In this document: positions 21,156-31,219 of the stretch, in pieces | How positions within the stretch are numbered: position 1 is the first letter of the stretch | Layout of the letters: the number at the start of each line of letters is the position of its first letter | Source: Rhizophagus sp. LPA8_4_AMF | Lineage: Eukaryota; Glomeromycota; Glomeromycetes; Glomerales; Glomeraceae | NCBI GenBank assembly: GCA_021464525.1 | Contig: JADRCO010000143.1 | Coordinates: forward strand, 1-48,330 | Direction of reading: 5' to 3' | Length of the DNA: 48,330 nucleotides | Position numbers and translations under genes: made by a program | The notes under the pieces: generated by a model | Databases searched by the model: none | What the model was told of the DNA's origin: nothing | What the model saw: the letters and a program-made list of their open reading frames with translations, nothing else

Positions 21156-22689
21156 ATGATAACCCAATTTCTCAAGCCAAAACTATATTGAATTATTAGA
21201 AGATGACGTACATTATGATACCACAATTGAAGTTGGAGAAGATCCCAATGTAAAAATCTTTCGTGCACATAGGAATATTTTGTGTTACCGTTCTACATAT
21301 TTACGACGAACTTTGGCACCTAACAAAAAGAATAACGATAATGTCTTGTCTCATATTAAATTATCAAATATATTGCCAGAAATCTTTCAAATTATTTTAA
21401 AGTAAGTTAAATTTAAATAATAAATTAAATAAACCATCATCTTTATTCAATAATTTTTTATAATATAGGTGTATTTATGGCGGCATTCTTTCGTTAAACG
21501 AGCAAGATACTTCAAATATTGTTAAAGTAATGGTAGCAGCAGATGAATTACTTCTTCAAGAAATAGTTGATTATTTACAAAATTACATATGGGCGGATTT
21601 GACGCATTGCATGTGATAATTTCATAGTAAATGGGAATTGGTTACTATTGGTATGATGCGTCAAATCGGCCCATATGATTTGATTGAAAATAAATCTGAT
21701 TGGATGGAGCAACTTTTTGAATTTATTCATCGAACAAGTTTTCAATCAAATTATTTATTAGGACTCCAAATATTTTGTACAGATTTAATGGCCAAATCGC
21801 CAGACAAAATATTTAAGTCACTTGATTTACTTCACTTCCTGAAAAATCTTTAGTCCAACTTATTAAAAGAGATGATTTACAGATATGAGAAGTCAAAATT
21901 TGGGAACATCTATTAAAATGGGTCTTTCGCAAAATCAAACTCTTATTTCAGAACCTAATACTTGGTCAGATGATGATTTTAAAACAATGGAAAATACTTT
22001 GCAACATTGTTTACCTTTAATTAGATTTTTTAGTTTATCATCTAAAGAATTCTTACAAAAAGTTCGTCCTTATAAGAAACTACTAAAAAAACAACTCTAT
22101 GTAGATTTATTAAATTCTCATTTAAATCCTGATAGTGAACCATCTAATGACATTTCACTTCCTAGAACTGTTAAAAACGATAAGATTATTGATTCAAAAA
22201 TTGTTAATTTAAATATTATCTTAATTATTTCAAGATGGATTGATAAGGCAGATAATAATAAGTTTGCTCACTTAAGGGAAATATATTTACCGTATAAATT
22301 TCCAATATTATTAAGAGGAAGCCGAGATGGGTTTACTCCTAAAATGTTTCATAAATTATGCCCGCTACTATTGCGTTTATTAAAGTAAAAGAAACGGAAG
22401 AAATCCTTGGCGGTTATAATCTTACAACATGGTTTACTACTTCTGATTTTATTTTTACTAAAATGAGATATTGTTTTACATTTTCTTTTAAAAACAGGAA
22501 TAATATTAAAGATGTAGGAATTAGTTATGTGCAAAATACAGCAAGGGCATTACTACATAACAAAAGATATGGTCCAACTTTTGGCAATGATCTTGTAATT
22601 GTCATTATGAAAAAAAGATGAGAGATTATGATGATACAAAATTTTCTATAGAAGATTATGAAATATTTCAAATCATAAAAAGGCAATAA
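21156..22689 (+). pseudogene. BTB-BACK-TLDc pseudogene, paralogue of 1026-2554
   Basis: It aligns along its whole length with the gene at 1026-2554, including the leader, the intron at the same place (about 21402-21469, GTAAGTT donor) and the final AAAAGGCAATAA. Damage includes a small deletion early in exon 1 that shifts the frame, a ~90-bp MITE insertion at 21586-21677, single-base shifts near 21830-21850 and 21885, a deletion of about ten bases near 22360, and loss of part of the TLDc tail near 22590-22620. Amino-acid similarity in undamaged stretches is high (LQHCLPLIRFFSLSSKEF), so the duplication is fairly recent. The intact gene served as the guide for each piece. Confidence 0.93.
21586..21677. 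repeat. ~92-bp MITE inserted in BTB-TLDc pseudogene
   Basis: CATATGGGCGGATTTGACGC at the left and GCGTCAAATCGGCCCATATG at the right are inverted copies with one mismatch. The intact paralogue lacks this segment at the matching codons (between LQ and the YLIENK-type sequence), which shows it is an insertion. The ATAT at each edge could be a target duplication or part of the palindrome. Confidence 0.88.
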
Positions 22690-22704
22690 CTATATTTAAT
22701 TCAA

Positions 22705-22845
22705 TGTCGGACAACTTCCCGACAAGACATTTTCCCGACAGACTAACTCCGGCCGTTTGTTCACGTGTTAGAGCATAACTCTGCATAACTCTGGCCAAAC
22801 CTGTCGGGCAAATGTCCTGTCGGGAAATCGTACGTCGGGAAATCG
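22705..22845. repeat. MITE-like element with repeated CCCGACA motifs
   Basis: The left arm TTCCCGACAAGACATTTTCC pairs imperfectly with the right arm (reverse complement TTCCCGACAGGACATTTGCC), and CCCGAC-type boxes occur five or more times. A GCATAACTCT doublet lies inside. It begins only ~15 bases after the pseudogene stop and is much richer in G+C than its surroundings. Confidence 0.65.
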
Positions 22846-22850
22846 TGGCG

Positions 22851-23463
22851 TAACCATTAATTGAGGCAAAAATATTTCTTCTTCATTTTGTAATATTTAA
22901 ATATTTTTGCTACAGCAGTATTACTTGATTCAATCATATTAATAAAATATTGTGTGATGAATGTAGTGAAATAATTCATAAAGATTTATTTTACAAAAGA
23001 AGCTAGGATATATTTTCAGATTGAAAAAAAAAATGAATAAATAAATAAAAATAATTTTTGATGAAGTAAATCATTTTTAAAAATAAATTTTCTCGATGAA
23101 TTACGCTGAATACGTAATATTTCTATAAGTGAAACTTCCGCGGACAGAGGCAATTTCCACACAAGTCAATTTTACAATTTACAAATCCGTACCTTAAACC
23201 TTGCTATTATCAAACTTTATTATAAAATTTAACTTTCGTACATGGAACTTAGCAAAAAATTTTTATCCAAAAATACAAATAAAAATAATTATTCTAAATT
23301 ATTTTGATTTTCTTGATTATTTATCAATGTTTCAGTCTCCAAACCCCAGATTCTATGTTTGTAATTCCTCGAACATAATCCATTTTCTTAAATCTTGGAT
23401 AAATCTGCATAAAAAATTCTGCGAACAAACATCCTTAAAAAAATTACACTTTATTTTCTAACG
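22851..23463. other. AT-rich intergenic stretch
   Basis: No supported gene or repeat was seen. Short open frames here have the composition of the background. Confidence 0.4.
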
Positions 23464-24921
23464 ATGCTATCCAAAATTTCAAAGTTCCGATATATTTTCT
23501 ATTTTGATAACTTTTATAGTTATCTATAGCTCGACATTATTATTAATATTTCACTCGACCAAATCCTTTACCTGGTCCATTCCCACTTCCATTACTTGGT
23601 AATGGACATCAAATGATTGGAACTGACTTTAATAAGTGATTATTGTCCATGTATACGAAATAAATATGGATGGATCACGTTTAATCATAATAAGTATAAC
23701 AGATTTAATTGTAAACATGAATGTACCTTCAACAAAAACCAATTATCCTACATACAGAAGGTGGAAGAGGAGTTGCTAATAATGTTGAACCTAAACCTGG
23801 AAATTTAATCGTCGATTTTTTTCATTCAAGTTATAATGACTCCAAGTTTTAATCATCAAGCTGTTGAATGGACGATCAAGTTATGGGGAAAAATGGAATC
23901 TCATTGGAATAATCTCGGAATTAGACCTTAGTAAATGGATGCATAGATTTACAAATGACATGATTTTTAGAATTTCAGCTAGAATAAAAATTGATGCCGT
24001 TACTTCTTATATCCTTGAAGATAATAACAAATCTTTAATTGAAAAGAAAATAAAAAAGTTAAAGAAACAGGACGTTTTATTCAATCAATTGAAACCTTTA
24101 TCAGAGATTTATGAAATTCGTTGCTTTAGGTAAATTTATTCGCTATTATTTTCCGTTCGTTCGTGTGAAAATGAGTAGAAAATAGAAATTATTTGTTAGA
24201 TAGATTAAATTGAGAATACACCATTTCGATATATTTATACGCCACGTGATATCAATGTGCCGATACAGACCAATGGAAATTTTCTCGATGCTATATTTGG
24301 AGGAACCGATACTGTAGTAAAAAAACATTTGTTCAAAATTATTCAATTTTCCGAAAATTTCATCTCTTATAGACGGCGAATGTGCTCTGTTTTATCATAT
24401 ATTATATCCTGAAGTGAAACAAAAATTACGACAATAATTGGATTCGGTTCTCGGAAACGATTTAACTAAACCTATGGCATTTGAAAATATTGAAGAATTA
24501 AAATATTGCGATGTAGTTAATAAAGAAGTATTTCGTCACCTGTAGTTTTTATAGTAGGTCATTTAAATATTGAAGATGATAAAGTTGGAGGATATCATTG
24601 GCCAAAAAGAACTCAATTTCAAAATACTTATATCCGCATTAATGATTCGTGAATGATTATTTGACTGATCCCGAAAATTCGATCCTGATAAATTTTTACA
24701 AAGTTGAAGTAAAGCGATATTTACTTGAAAAAAAAACATGCTAAAGGTTCTTTTATTATGTGGGGAAGTGGAATCAGAATGTGTTCGGAAAGAAATTGGT
24801 AATGACAGAATTAAAATGTTTAATATCTACGATTTATAGGAAGTATGATATTGAATTGACAACGCCTCTTAAAATTAAATCTGATTTTCATAAATCTTGC
24901 GAAGAATTATTAGTTAAAGTA
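23464..24921 (+). pseudogene. Cytochrome P450 pseudogene
   Basis: Pieces in shifting frames follow P450 order. A hydrophobic anchor (FIVIYSSTLLLIF, ~23505-23550) comes first, then the Pro-rich hinge RPNPLPGPFPLPLLGNGHQM (~23555-23615) and the C-helix area VMTPSFNHQAVEW (~23835-23875). An I-helix-like FGGTDTV (~24297) and a K-helix-like NKEVFRH (~24521) follow, then a PERF-region-like DPENSILINFYKV/FDPDKF (~24670-24705) and a haem-loop relative WGSGIRMCSERN (~24760-24797), where Cys is kept but the Gly after it is Glu. It ends SCEELLVKV at a GTAAGT-like site. Many frameshifts and stops make it clearly dead. P450s are monooxygenases with a thiolate-ligated haem. This one probably belonged to a membrane-anchored fungal CYP, subfamily unknown. 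Confidence 0.85.
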
Positions 24922-25574
24922 AGTTTTAAAGTTTATTAGAATGCAATAATTTTTAATATTTAATTAGTTGTCTTTAACAATATGATTTTTTAATAATAAA
25001 TTACTGTATATATAAAATTAAAAATAATTTATTGAATGCAAATTTACAATAAATTACTAGTATATACAAATTTTTTCTTCTTCAACTATATCCATTAACA
25101 GATAAACTATAATTAATATTAAAGCAGCTTCCATTGCCCAGCGTTAAACCTTTACTAGTGGTGAATCTGCCAAAATTGCCAAAATCTGCTAACAACATAA
25201 TCTTGGCGCCTGGCCAAAGTCCAAGTCCCAGTAGCTCGTCTTTAAAGAAAAAAAATGGAAAGGAACGTTAGTAACGTTTCTAAGTCGAAAATAAATAAGT
25301 AATAGTTATCACTGCGGGAATATATTATGATTTTCATGGTACAGTCGTGAGAATCGATGATATCCACAGTTCCCCGTGAAACAATTTTGATCCATTTTTG
25401 CCATTAAATATGGCAAATTAACTATTGTCCCAATTTTCTGACTGTGGTATCGTAGTCCCAACTTTACAAATTATTGTAAACCAGAACAATGGTTAAGTAT
25501 TGTATAAATGATTATTTCGAATCAGAATTTGGTTTGGGACTTGGGACTTGGGACTTGGGTGTAACAATATTTAT

Positions 25575-25636
25575 AGTTATTCGATTGGGTAGAATATCGG
25601 TCTTTGACCGATATCTCCCATCCCGCTATCCGATAG
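25575..25636. repeat. Palindromic short element, copy 1
   Basis: AGTTATTCGATTGGGTAG at the left pairs loosely with CTATCCGATAG at the right. The centre holds a perfect ATATCGGTC-TTT-GACCGATAT palindrome. A second member of the family is at 31149-31219. Confidence 0.65.
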
Positions 25637-26089
25637 AAGGAATCATTAGTTAGGCTATTAGGATTATTTGTTTGTCAAAAATTCATGAACCGACATTTCT
25701 TGGTAAATAAATATTTGGTCAATATGTTTATGTTCGTTGTATATTTTTCTCTTAATAAAAAGTAAGATTACACCACACAATATTTTATTTTTTACAAAGT
25801 AATCACTTCTTTTTTAGGCAATCGTTGTCCATAATTACGATTAAAATTCTATCAACCTATATAATGATGTAAAAATATATATATGCAGTAATTTGCAGTA
25901 TCTATATTTAATTATGCGAATCCTAAAAAGAGTAATTTTAATTTGTTTTCAAATAAAATTTTTTTTAAAGATGGTCACATGTTTGTATAAATATGTATAA
26001 GATATGAAAGAAGATCAACATCTGCGGAACTGCGCAAATGACATGGCGTCTCACTTTTTACCTTAATTAGATTAGTGACAACCTTTGTT

Positions 26090-26175
26090 AATAAAGTTTC
26101 GAAACTGGTTTCAAAAATAACCAGTTTCAGAAAACTTTTTAAAATCAAAAAAAAACCAGTTTCGGACTTTTTAAT
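26090..26175. repeat. Stem-loop repeat with AAACTGGTT arms
   Basis: GAAACTGGTT and AACCAGTTTC form a perfect 10-bp stem, with further pairing outside (AAGTTTC/GAAAACTT). A further copy of the arm (AACCAGTTTCGGA) follows. Probably a decayed MITE. Confidence 0.6.
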
Positions 26176-26308
26176 TAACAATATAATTTAATCATTTAAT
26201 TTATTAAATATTATTATTATTATTATTATTACTATTATTATTTATCATAAATATAAATAAAGTTTTTCTAATTTGATTTCTTCGAAAAATTATAAAAATT
26301 ATAACCAA

Positions 26309-26340
<32 letters not shown>

Positions 26341-26386
26341 TAAAAAAAAAAAAAAAAAAAACAATTCATCTTAAAATTATTCATAA

Positions 26387-27610
26387 ATGTCAAATTCTTG
26401 GTCAAATTTAAAATTGAATAATAAAAAAATTATCAATAAAATATCGAATATTTCCAATGATGATAATATTATTAATGAAGAAAATTTTTTAAAAGAATTT
26501 TCAAAGGAATTTTATCAAAATATTATTGATATGAATGATCTTAATACTTTTGAAGAAACTTTAAATGAATGGATGAGAAATATCGATAAAGATACTGAAA
26601 CAATTTTAGAATTAATGAAAAATCATAAAGAAAATGAATTATGGTTTTCAAGTATTATTGGATATTTTTATCAAAATGGTATCAGTTGTGATGTCGATAA
26701 AAATATGGCATTTGATTTATACTCATCAGCTGTTAATAATGTAAAATCTAAAAATTTACATTTATCGGAAGAGAATGATAATGAATTTATCATATTACAA
26801 AATATTAACATTAATATTGGGAAATATCTTTTAACATGGTTTTATTATAAAGACGTTATATTAAATAAAATAAATATACGTAACTTAAATAAATATTTAA
26901 AATCTTCTATAAAAGGTGATTCAATGGCTCAATATAATTTAGGTTACTGTTATGAACATGGTCGAGGGGTAGCAAAAGATTATAATAAAGCATTTGAATA
27001 TTATTTTAAATCTGCTAATAATGGGAATGCTTTAGGACAAAATAGTTTGGGTGTTTTTTATGAGAAAGGAATTGGGACTGTTAAAGATTATAATAAAGCA
27101 TTCGAATGGTATTTTAAATCGGCTAATAATGGATGTATTTTGGGACAAACTAATTTAGGTGATTGCTATTATCATGGAAAAGTAACAACACAAGATTATA
27201 ATAAAGCATTTGAATGGTATTCTAAATCTGCTAATAGTGGATGTGCTTTAGGTCAATATCATTTAGGTAATTGCTACTGTTATGGAAGAGGAGTAACGTA
27301 TGATCATAATAAAGCATTTGAATGGTATTACAAATCTGCTAATAATAGATATTCTTTGGCTCAGAAAAGTTTGGGACATTGTTATGAAACAGGAACTGGT
27401 GTAGATAAAGATCATAATAAAGCATTTAAATGGTATTTTAAATCTGCCAATAATGGGTGTGCTTTGGGTCAATTTCATTTAGGTTACTGTTATCATTATG
27501 GTATAGGAACTAGCATAGATACTAAAATGGCAATTTATTGGTATAAAAAATCTTCGGATAATGGAATAGTACGTGCAAACATTATGTTAACGAAACATTA
27601 CGTTAAATAA
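26387..27610 (+). CDS. Sel1-repeat protein
   Basis: A single open frame of 407 residues without an intron. The N-terminal ~80 residues are Asn/Ile/Glu-rich and lack a known domain, and a first diverged Sel1-like unit lies at about 83-118. Six regular 36-residue repeats follow at residues 178-393, with consensus A-L-G-Q-x-x-L-G-x-C-Y-x-x-G-x-G, then KDYNKAFEWYFKSANNG. The repeats are very alike, including the Cys-Tyr pair and the NKAFEWY box. Sel1 repeats fold as TPR-like alpha-alpha solenoids that bind partner proteins. In Rhizophagus they often accompany kinase or BTB domains, but none is present here, so this is a stand-alone scaffold. The start lies just after a poly(A) leader of about 35 A. 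A KHYVK tail ends the protein. Confidence 0.95.
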   Translation: MSNSWSNLKLNNKKIINKISNISNDDNIINEENFLKEFSKEFYQNIIDMNDLNTFEETLNEWMRNIDKDTETILELMKNHKENELWFSSIIGYFYQNGISCDVDKNMAFDLYSSAVNNVKSKNLHLSEENDNEFIILQNININIGKYLLTWFYYKDVILNKINIRNLNKYLKSSIKGDSMAQYNLGYCYEHGRGVAKDYNKAFEYYFKSANNGNALGQNSLGVFYEKGIGTVKDYNKAFEWYFKSANNGCILGQTNLGDCYYHGKVTTQDYNKAFEWYSKSANSGCALGQYHLGNCYCYGRGVTYDHNKAFEWYYKSANNRYSLAQKSLGHCYETGTGVDKDHNKAFKWYFKSANNGCALGQFHLGYCYHYGIGTSIDTKMAIYWYKKSSDNGIVRANIMLTKHYVK

Positions 27611-29320
27611 AAAAAAATCATATAAAATACATAAAATTTTGTAAAAGGTACGACCAAAAATTTTTATATTTTCGTTGTAATTAATCTACATACAAAAAAA
27701 AAAAAAAAATTTACATATTTTACATAACTTGTTTGGAAACTTGACTTTAAATTTTTTTTTTGATTGTACATCAAAGTTGTTCTATAATAAAGTATGAAAT
27801 GTATGTCGTTTGAATTGCAATTTCTTTACAGATTTTGCAAGCTTAGTCACATGATGCTACTATTTATATAATGCTGGCTTGCACTAAAATATTGATTAAA
27901 TTTGGCCCAAGTTATTTTATGACTTGAAACCAATAGTTTATCATTGCTAATTTACCGATCACAGTTTCAATAATAATATAATGATGACTATCTGAAACTC
28001 TTTTACAGCATAATAATGAATGTTTAAAAATTTTTTTGCGCATTAACAAACAGCCAATCAATTCCTTTTTCGGTTATCGGAGGTTACGGAAGTTACGGAA
28101 GTTGAAATTTCGGAGGTTTCGGAGGTTCCGGAGGTTTCGGATTTCATGATTGTGGCGTAACTATTTTCGGAAGTTTCTAAGTTTCGATTTTTCTGTTTTT
28201 TTTCGTAACATTATTCCCGATACCACAACACATTCTTGTTTCAGCATATTGAACACGAGTCTTAAATGTTCTCTTTCAGAATAATACTTTGTTTGTCAAA
28301 TATGTATTCCACCGATTATCCTGCAAAGACTCAGTAAATTGTGATCATCTGATCGAAGTAGTCACGAGTAAACAGGCTTAATTTAAAAAATTTCATGTTA
28401 AGATAGTATGGTGTATTATCTTAAAATCTTAATTCTAAAAGATTCTTGCTCAGGAAAAAAAGTGAAAGAAATATATTATATTCATCATAGTGATCTATCA
28501 ATTTTTTCCAAGAATAAATTTGATTTAAACTTTTAAAATGAATTATTAGATGAATCTTCTCATAAGAAATTATAAACTAAATTATCAAACTCAAAAATTA
28601 AAAGAGCTTTACAAAATGCTACATAATGTCTGAAAGTAGATGTTGAAATGAAAATTTCATTTTAATACAAGAACTTTTTTTGATCCATTAGAAAGATAAA
28701 TAATTAATGTACTGTACATAATATTCAAAAAATTTGAATATTAAAATTATTGCTAAATTTACGATTATTTCAAATAAATTAACAAGAGTACAGTAGTTAA
28801 CAATCAGTTCTTAATATAATACAGTATAACGAATCCGCCGGTTTTCACTACGAAGAATTTAACTGTTAAGGAATTAAGGAATTGATTAGGATATTTGACG
28901 TATGTGATTGGTTAAATGTCACGTGTTAGTAAATTCATATATGGCAACTTAATTAAACTAGTCTACTGTTTAAAACGTCATGTAATGCAAAGTTGTATCT
29001 AAAATATCGTCCATGTTCATAAGAAACCACCTGAATTTTATTTATACTGTATGTATATTTTTTTTTATCCAGCAGTTTTCCCTATTAAATAATTAATATA
29101 AAAATTATGGTCTTATATCCGGGAGTCTTTTTTTATTAATTATATTCTATGTAAGTTTCTTAATTTATTAATTGATGATAAACTGCAGCAACTAATTAAA
29201 TAATCTATTTTTATACATAAATTGTTTTTACCATTTTAAAATGAATAATCTCTTTGAATTCAGTAAGGAAAAAAAATATTTTTTAGTTCATTGAAATAGA
29301 TCCACGAATAATGAAATTTA
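27611..29320. other. AT-rich intergenic region
   Basis: No gene was supported. A few short readable pieces near 28540-28680 are interrupted often and are not assigned. A minisatellite lies at 28073-28140. Confidence 0.4.
28073..28140. repeat. Minisatellite of ~9-bp units (CGGAGGTTT)
   Basis: About seven units of the type CGGAGGTTW/CGGAAGTTA in a row. It is followed by GTGGCGTAACTATTTTCGG, whose GTGGCGTAAC also follows the element at 22705-22845. Confidence 0.75.
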
Positions 29321-29345
29321 CAGTTAACTCTCGCATTAAGTACTG
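29321..29345. repeat. Solo pogo-like terminal repeat
   Basis: TACAGTTAACTCTCGCATTA has the TA-CAGTYAACTCT form of pogo/Tigger termini and resembles the reverse complement of the terminus at 42705-42748. No partner end was identified nearby. Confidence 0.4.
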
Positions 29346-29454
29346 TATTTATAACTTTGGACAGGACAGTCTTTAAATCTCGTTTATCTATGGTTAAATT
29401 ACTTTAAAATCTAAATAAAAAGAAAAAGAAAAATATATTAGAAATAAAATTCCA

Positions 29455-29920
29455 AGTAAGGAAGTGGTCAAACTTTATCGGCTCAACATGCGGCGGAAGC
29501 CACGAACAGTATTCTTACTACGAGCTACGTTAAGAATAGGGATCACACGGTCGGTCATGATATTTTCTACGCTGTGTTCAGAAATACATCCAAGGGACGA
29601 AAACCAATTTCTAGTAACGCAGCAGAGGAGTTACCACCAGATTTAAGGAAATTTGAATCCCTGTTCATGCAACCAATTTGATGAAGCTCAAATCCTATGC
29701 ACCAAAGACCGTACAAGCGTTGACTCAATATTGATTGAAAGAACGTTCACAGCAGGTATTCACATACTGTGCCACGAAGTGCTTTTAATTCCCAACGCTT
29801 ACCTAATAATGTGAGAAGCGCCTAACACAATAGAACATTGATTTGCTTCATGTTCAGTGGTTATGATTTCACTTAGAGACTACGGTCAATATCTTCTCAA
29901 GCGTTTCCCGGTCTGAAAAA
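29455..29920. other. G+C-richer island, unassigned coding-like remnant
   Basis: This ~460-bp segment is clearly richer in G+C than the DNA on both sides. On the plus strand one frame is open for ~70 codons (SGQTLSAQHAAEATNSILTT, then KNRDHTVGHDIFYAVFRN) up to a stop near 29681. Beyond that another frame reads on (CTKDRTSVDSILIERTFTAG). All three plus frames are open over part of it because of composition, so the coding call is tentative. It could be a host-gene or transposon fragment, or captured foreign or organellar DNA. No family was recognised. Confidence 0.35.
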
Positions 29921-30339
29921 TGATAGTATAAACATAAGTTAGAGATACTTCATTTAACAATGAGACTGTGCAAAAATAGATATAAAACTAATAAATAACT
30001 GTTCAAGACTATCACAACTCACTTATAATATCCATGATCTCTATAACTCGCAAAACACTCATCTTGAGAAAATACTTTTTGAAATTTTAACTAGACTTGC
30101 TTGGGGGAAATAATTTGATATATTTGACACTTAATAATATGTGTTTATAATATTTTAAACAGAAATTATAAGGTAAAAAATCTAAAAAGAAGATTAAAAA
30201 TGTAAAGTAAGAAAAAATATTACAATAATAAAAAAAAAATCACGAGAGAAGAGAAAAAAGTATTTTTTTTTAATCTTACATGCAACTAAGTCATAAATCA
30301 TGGTGATGTCGGCATGTCGCGTATGTTGCATATTTTTCG

Positions 30340-30440
30340 ATTTGAGAAAAACCGGTTAATTAAATTAACCGATTTTAACCGATTTAGCCGGCGGTTGTTA
30401 AATTAACCGATTTTTAACGGGTTAATCCGTTTATTTATCC
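30340..30440. repeat. Cluster of TTAACCGATT-type repeats
   Basis: AACCGGTTAATTAAATTAAC is partly self-complementary. TTAACCGATT occurs at least three times within 80 bp, with GTTAAATTAACCG repeated. Probably a decayed palindromic element. Confidence 0.55.
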
Positions 30441-30759
30441 AGCTACATCCGAACTATGGCTTAACACCATATCATACAATGGAGGTCATATCATACTCAC
30501 GAACGCACATTATCGCACATTCAAAAAACTAAATTAAAATAAATATAATAATTAGTTCAATAATTATTATTTATTATTTACACCGAAATTTCATATTTTT
30601 AAAGAAGATACCAATAATTTAACGTCAATAAGGGTGGAAAGGGATTAATATATAAATTTCGCATAGTACTCACTCAGTCTTAAGTCTTAACAATAGTTAT
30701 TTTTCAGTCAATTAGTTAATATCACAAGTCAAAGAACATGAAGTCTATACTATTAAAAT

Positions 30760-30870
30760 TTGGTGGAAACCTGTCCAATTTCCATAGTGTACGCCAGATT
30801 TCAATAAAGTTTTCAGTTTTTGTGGAGAAATGTTATGCAAATTGGATAAGTTTCAGGTTTCCATAGTGGA
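30760..30870. repeat. Inverted repeat with GGAAACCTG arms
   Basis: GGTGGAAACCTGTCCAATTT on the left matches the complement of AAATTGGATAAGTTTCAGGTTTCC-type sequence on the right with a small gap, and TTTCCATAGTG recurs. About 110 bp, MITE-like and imperfect. Confidence 0.5.
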
Positions 30871-31148
30871 AACCATACCACTTCGACCAGTGTATGCGAG
30901 ATTTTAATCAAGGTAAGTAAAAATTTGAAATATTTTGATTTTAAATAATCATTTCTTTCCTAATGGAAGAAAAGCACAAAATGGTAAGTAATTACGTTCC
31001 CACAAAATAGCGACAATTGATGTATTTTTTAGTACTGTTTTAATTTTACGTTAAGGTATACGACCGATACTTTTATATGACATCCAATATTGAAATTATT
31101 ATTAGTAACATTAATACCTATTGGTTACCGCAGTATGAACTATATCTC

Positions 31149-31219
31149 AGTTATTGAATGGGGGAATAGAGATATCGGTCGAAGAACGACGGACATCTCT
31201 ACTCACCTATCCAATAACT
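31149..31219. repeat. Palindromic short element, copy 2
   Basis: AGTTATTGAATGGG at the left pairs with CCTATCCAATAACT at the right. The centre carries GAGATATCGGTC and a diverged complement (GACGGACATCTC). It is 71 bp and has the same plan as the element at 25575-25636, so these two are members of one family. Confidence 0.72.

Larger units (their letters stand above)
24925..26386. other. AT-rich intergenic region with short repeats
   Basis: Contains three tandem GGGACTT units near 25537-25558, a palindromic element at 25575-25636 and a stem-loop repeat near 26090. An ATT trinucleotide run is at ~26208-26240 and a poly(T)/poly(A) block at ~26310-26360 just before the Sel1 gene. No gene was supported. 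Confidence 0.45.
29921..31148. other. AT-rich region with decayed repeats
   Basis: No gene was supported. It holds the TTAACCGATTT cluster and the GGAAACCTG inverted repeat listed separately. Confidence 0.4.

Noticed and set aside
23201-23461. 86-codon open frame before the P450 remnant as its N-terminus
   Set aside because: No membrane anchor or Pro-rich hinge. These are found further on, at 23505-23615, so this frame is unrelated background.
29464-29646. 60-codon frame in the G+C-rich island
   Set aside because: All three plus frames are open here. This one has an Arg-rich composition and another frame looks more protein-like.
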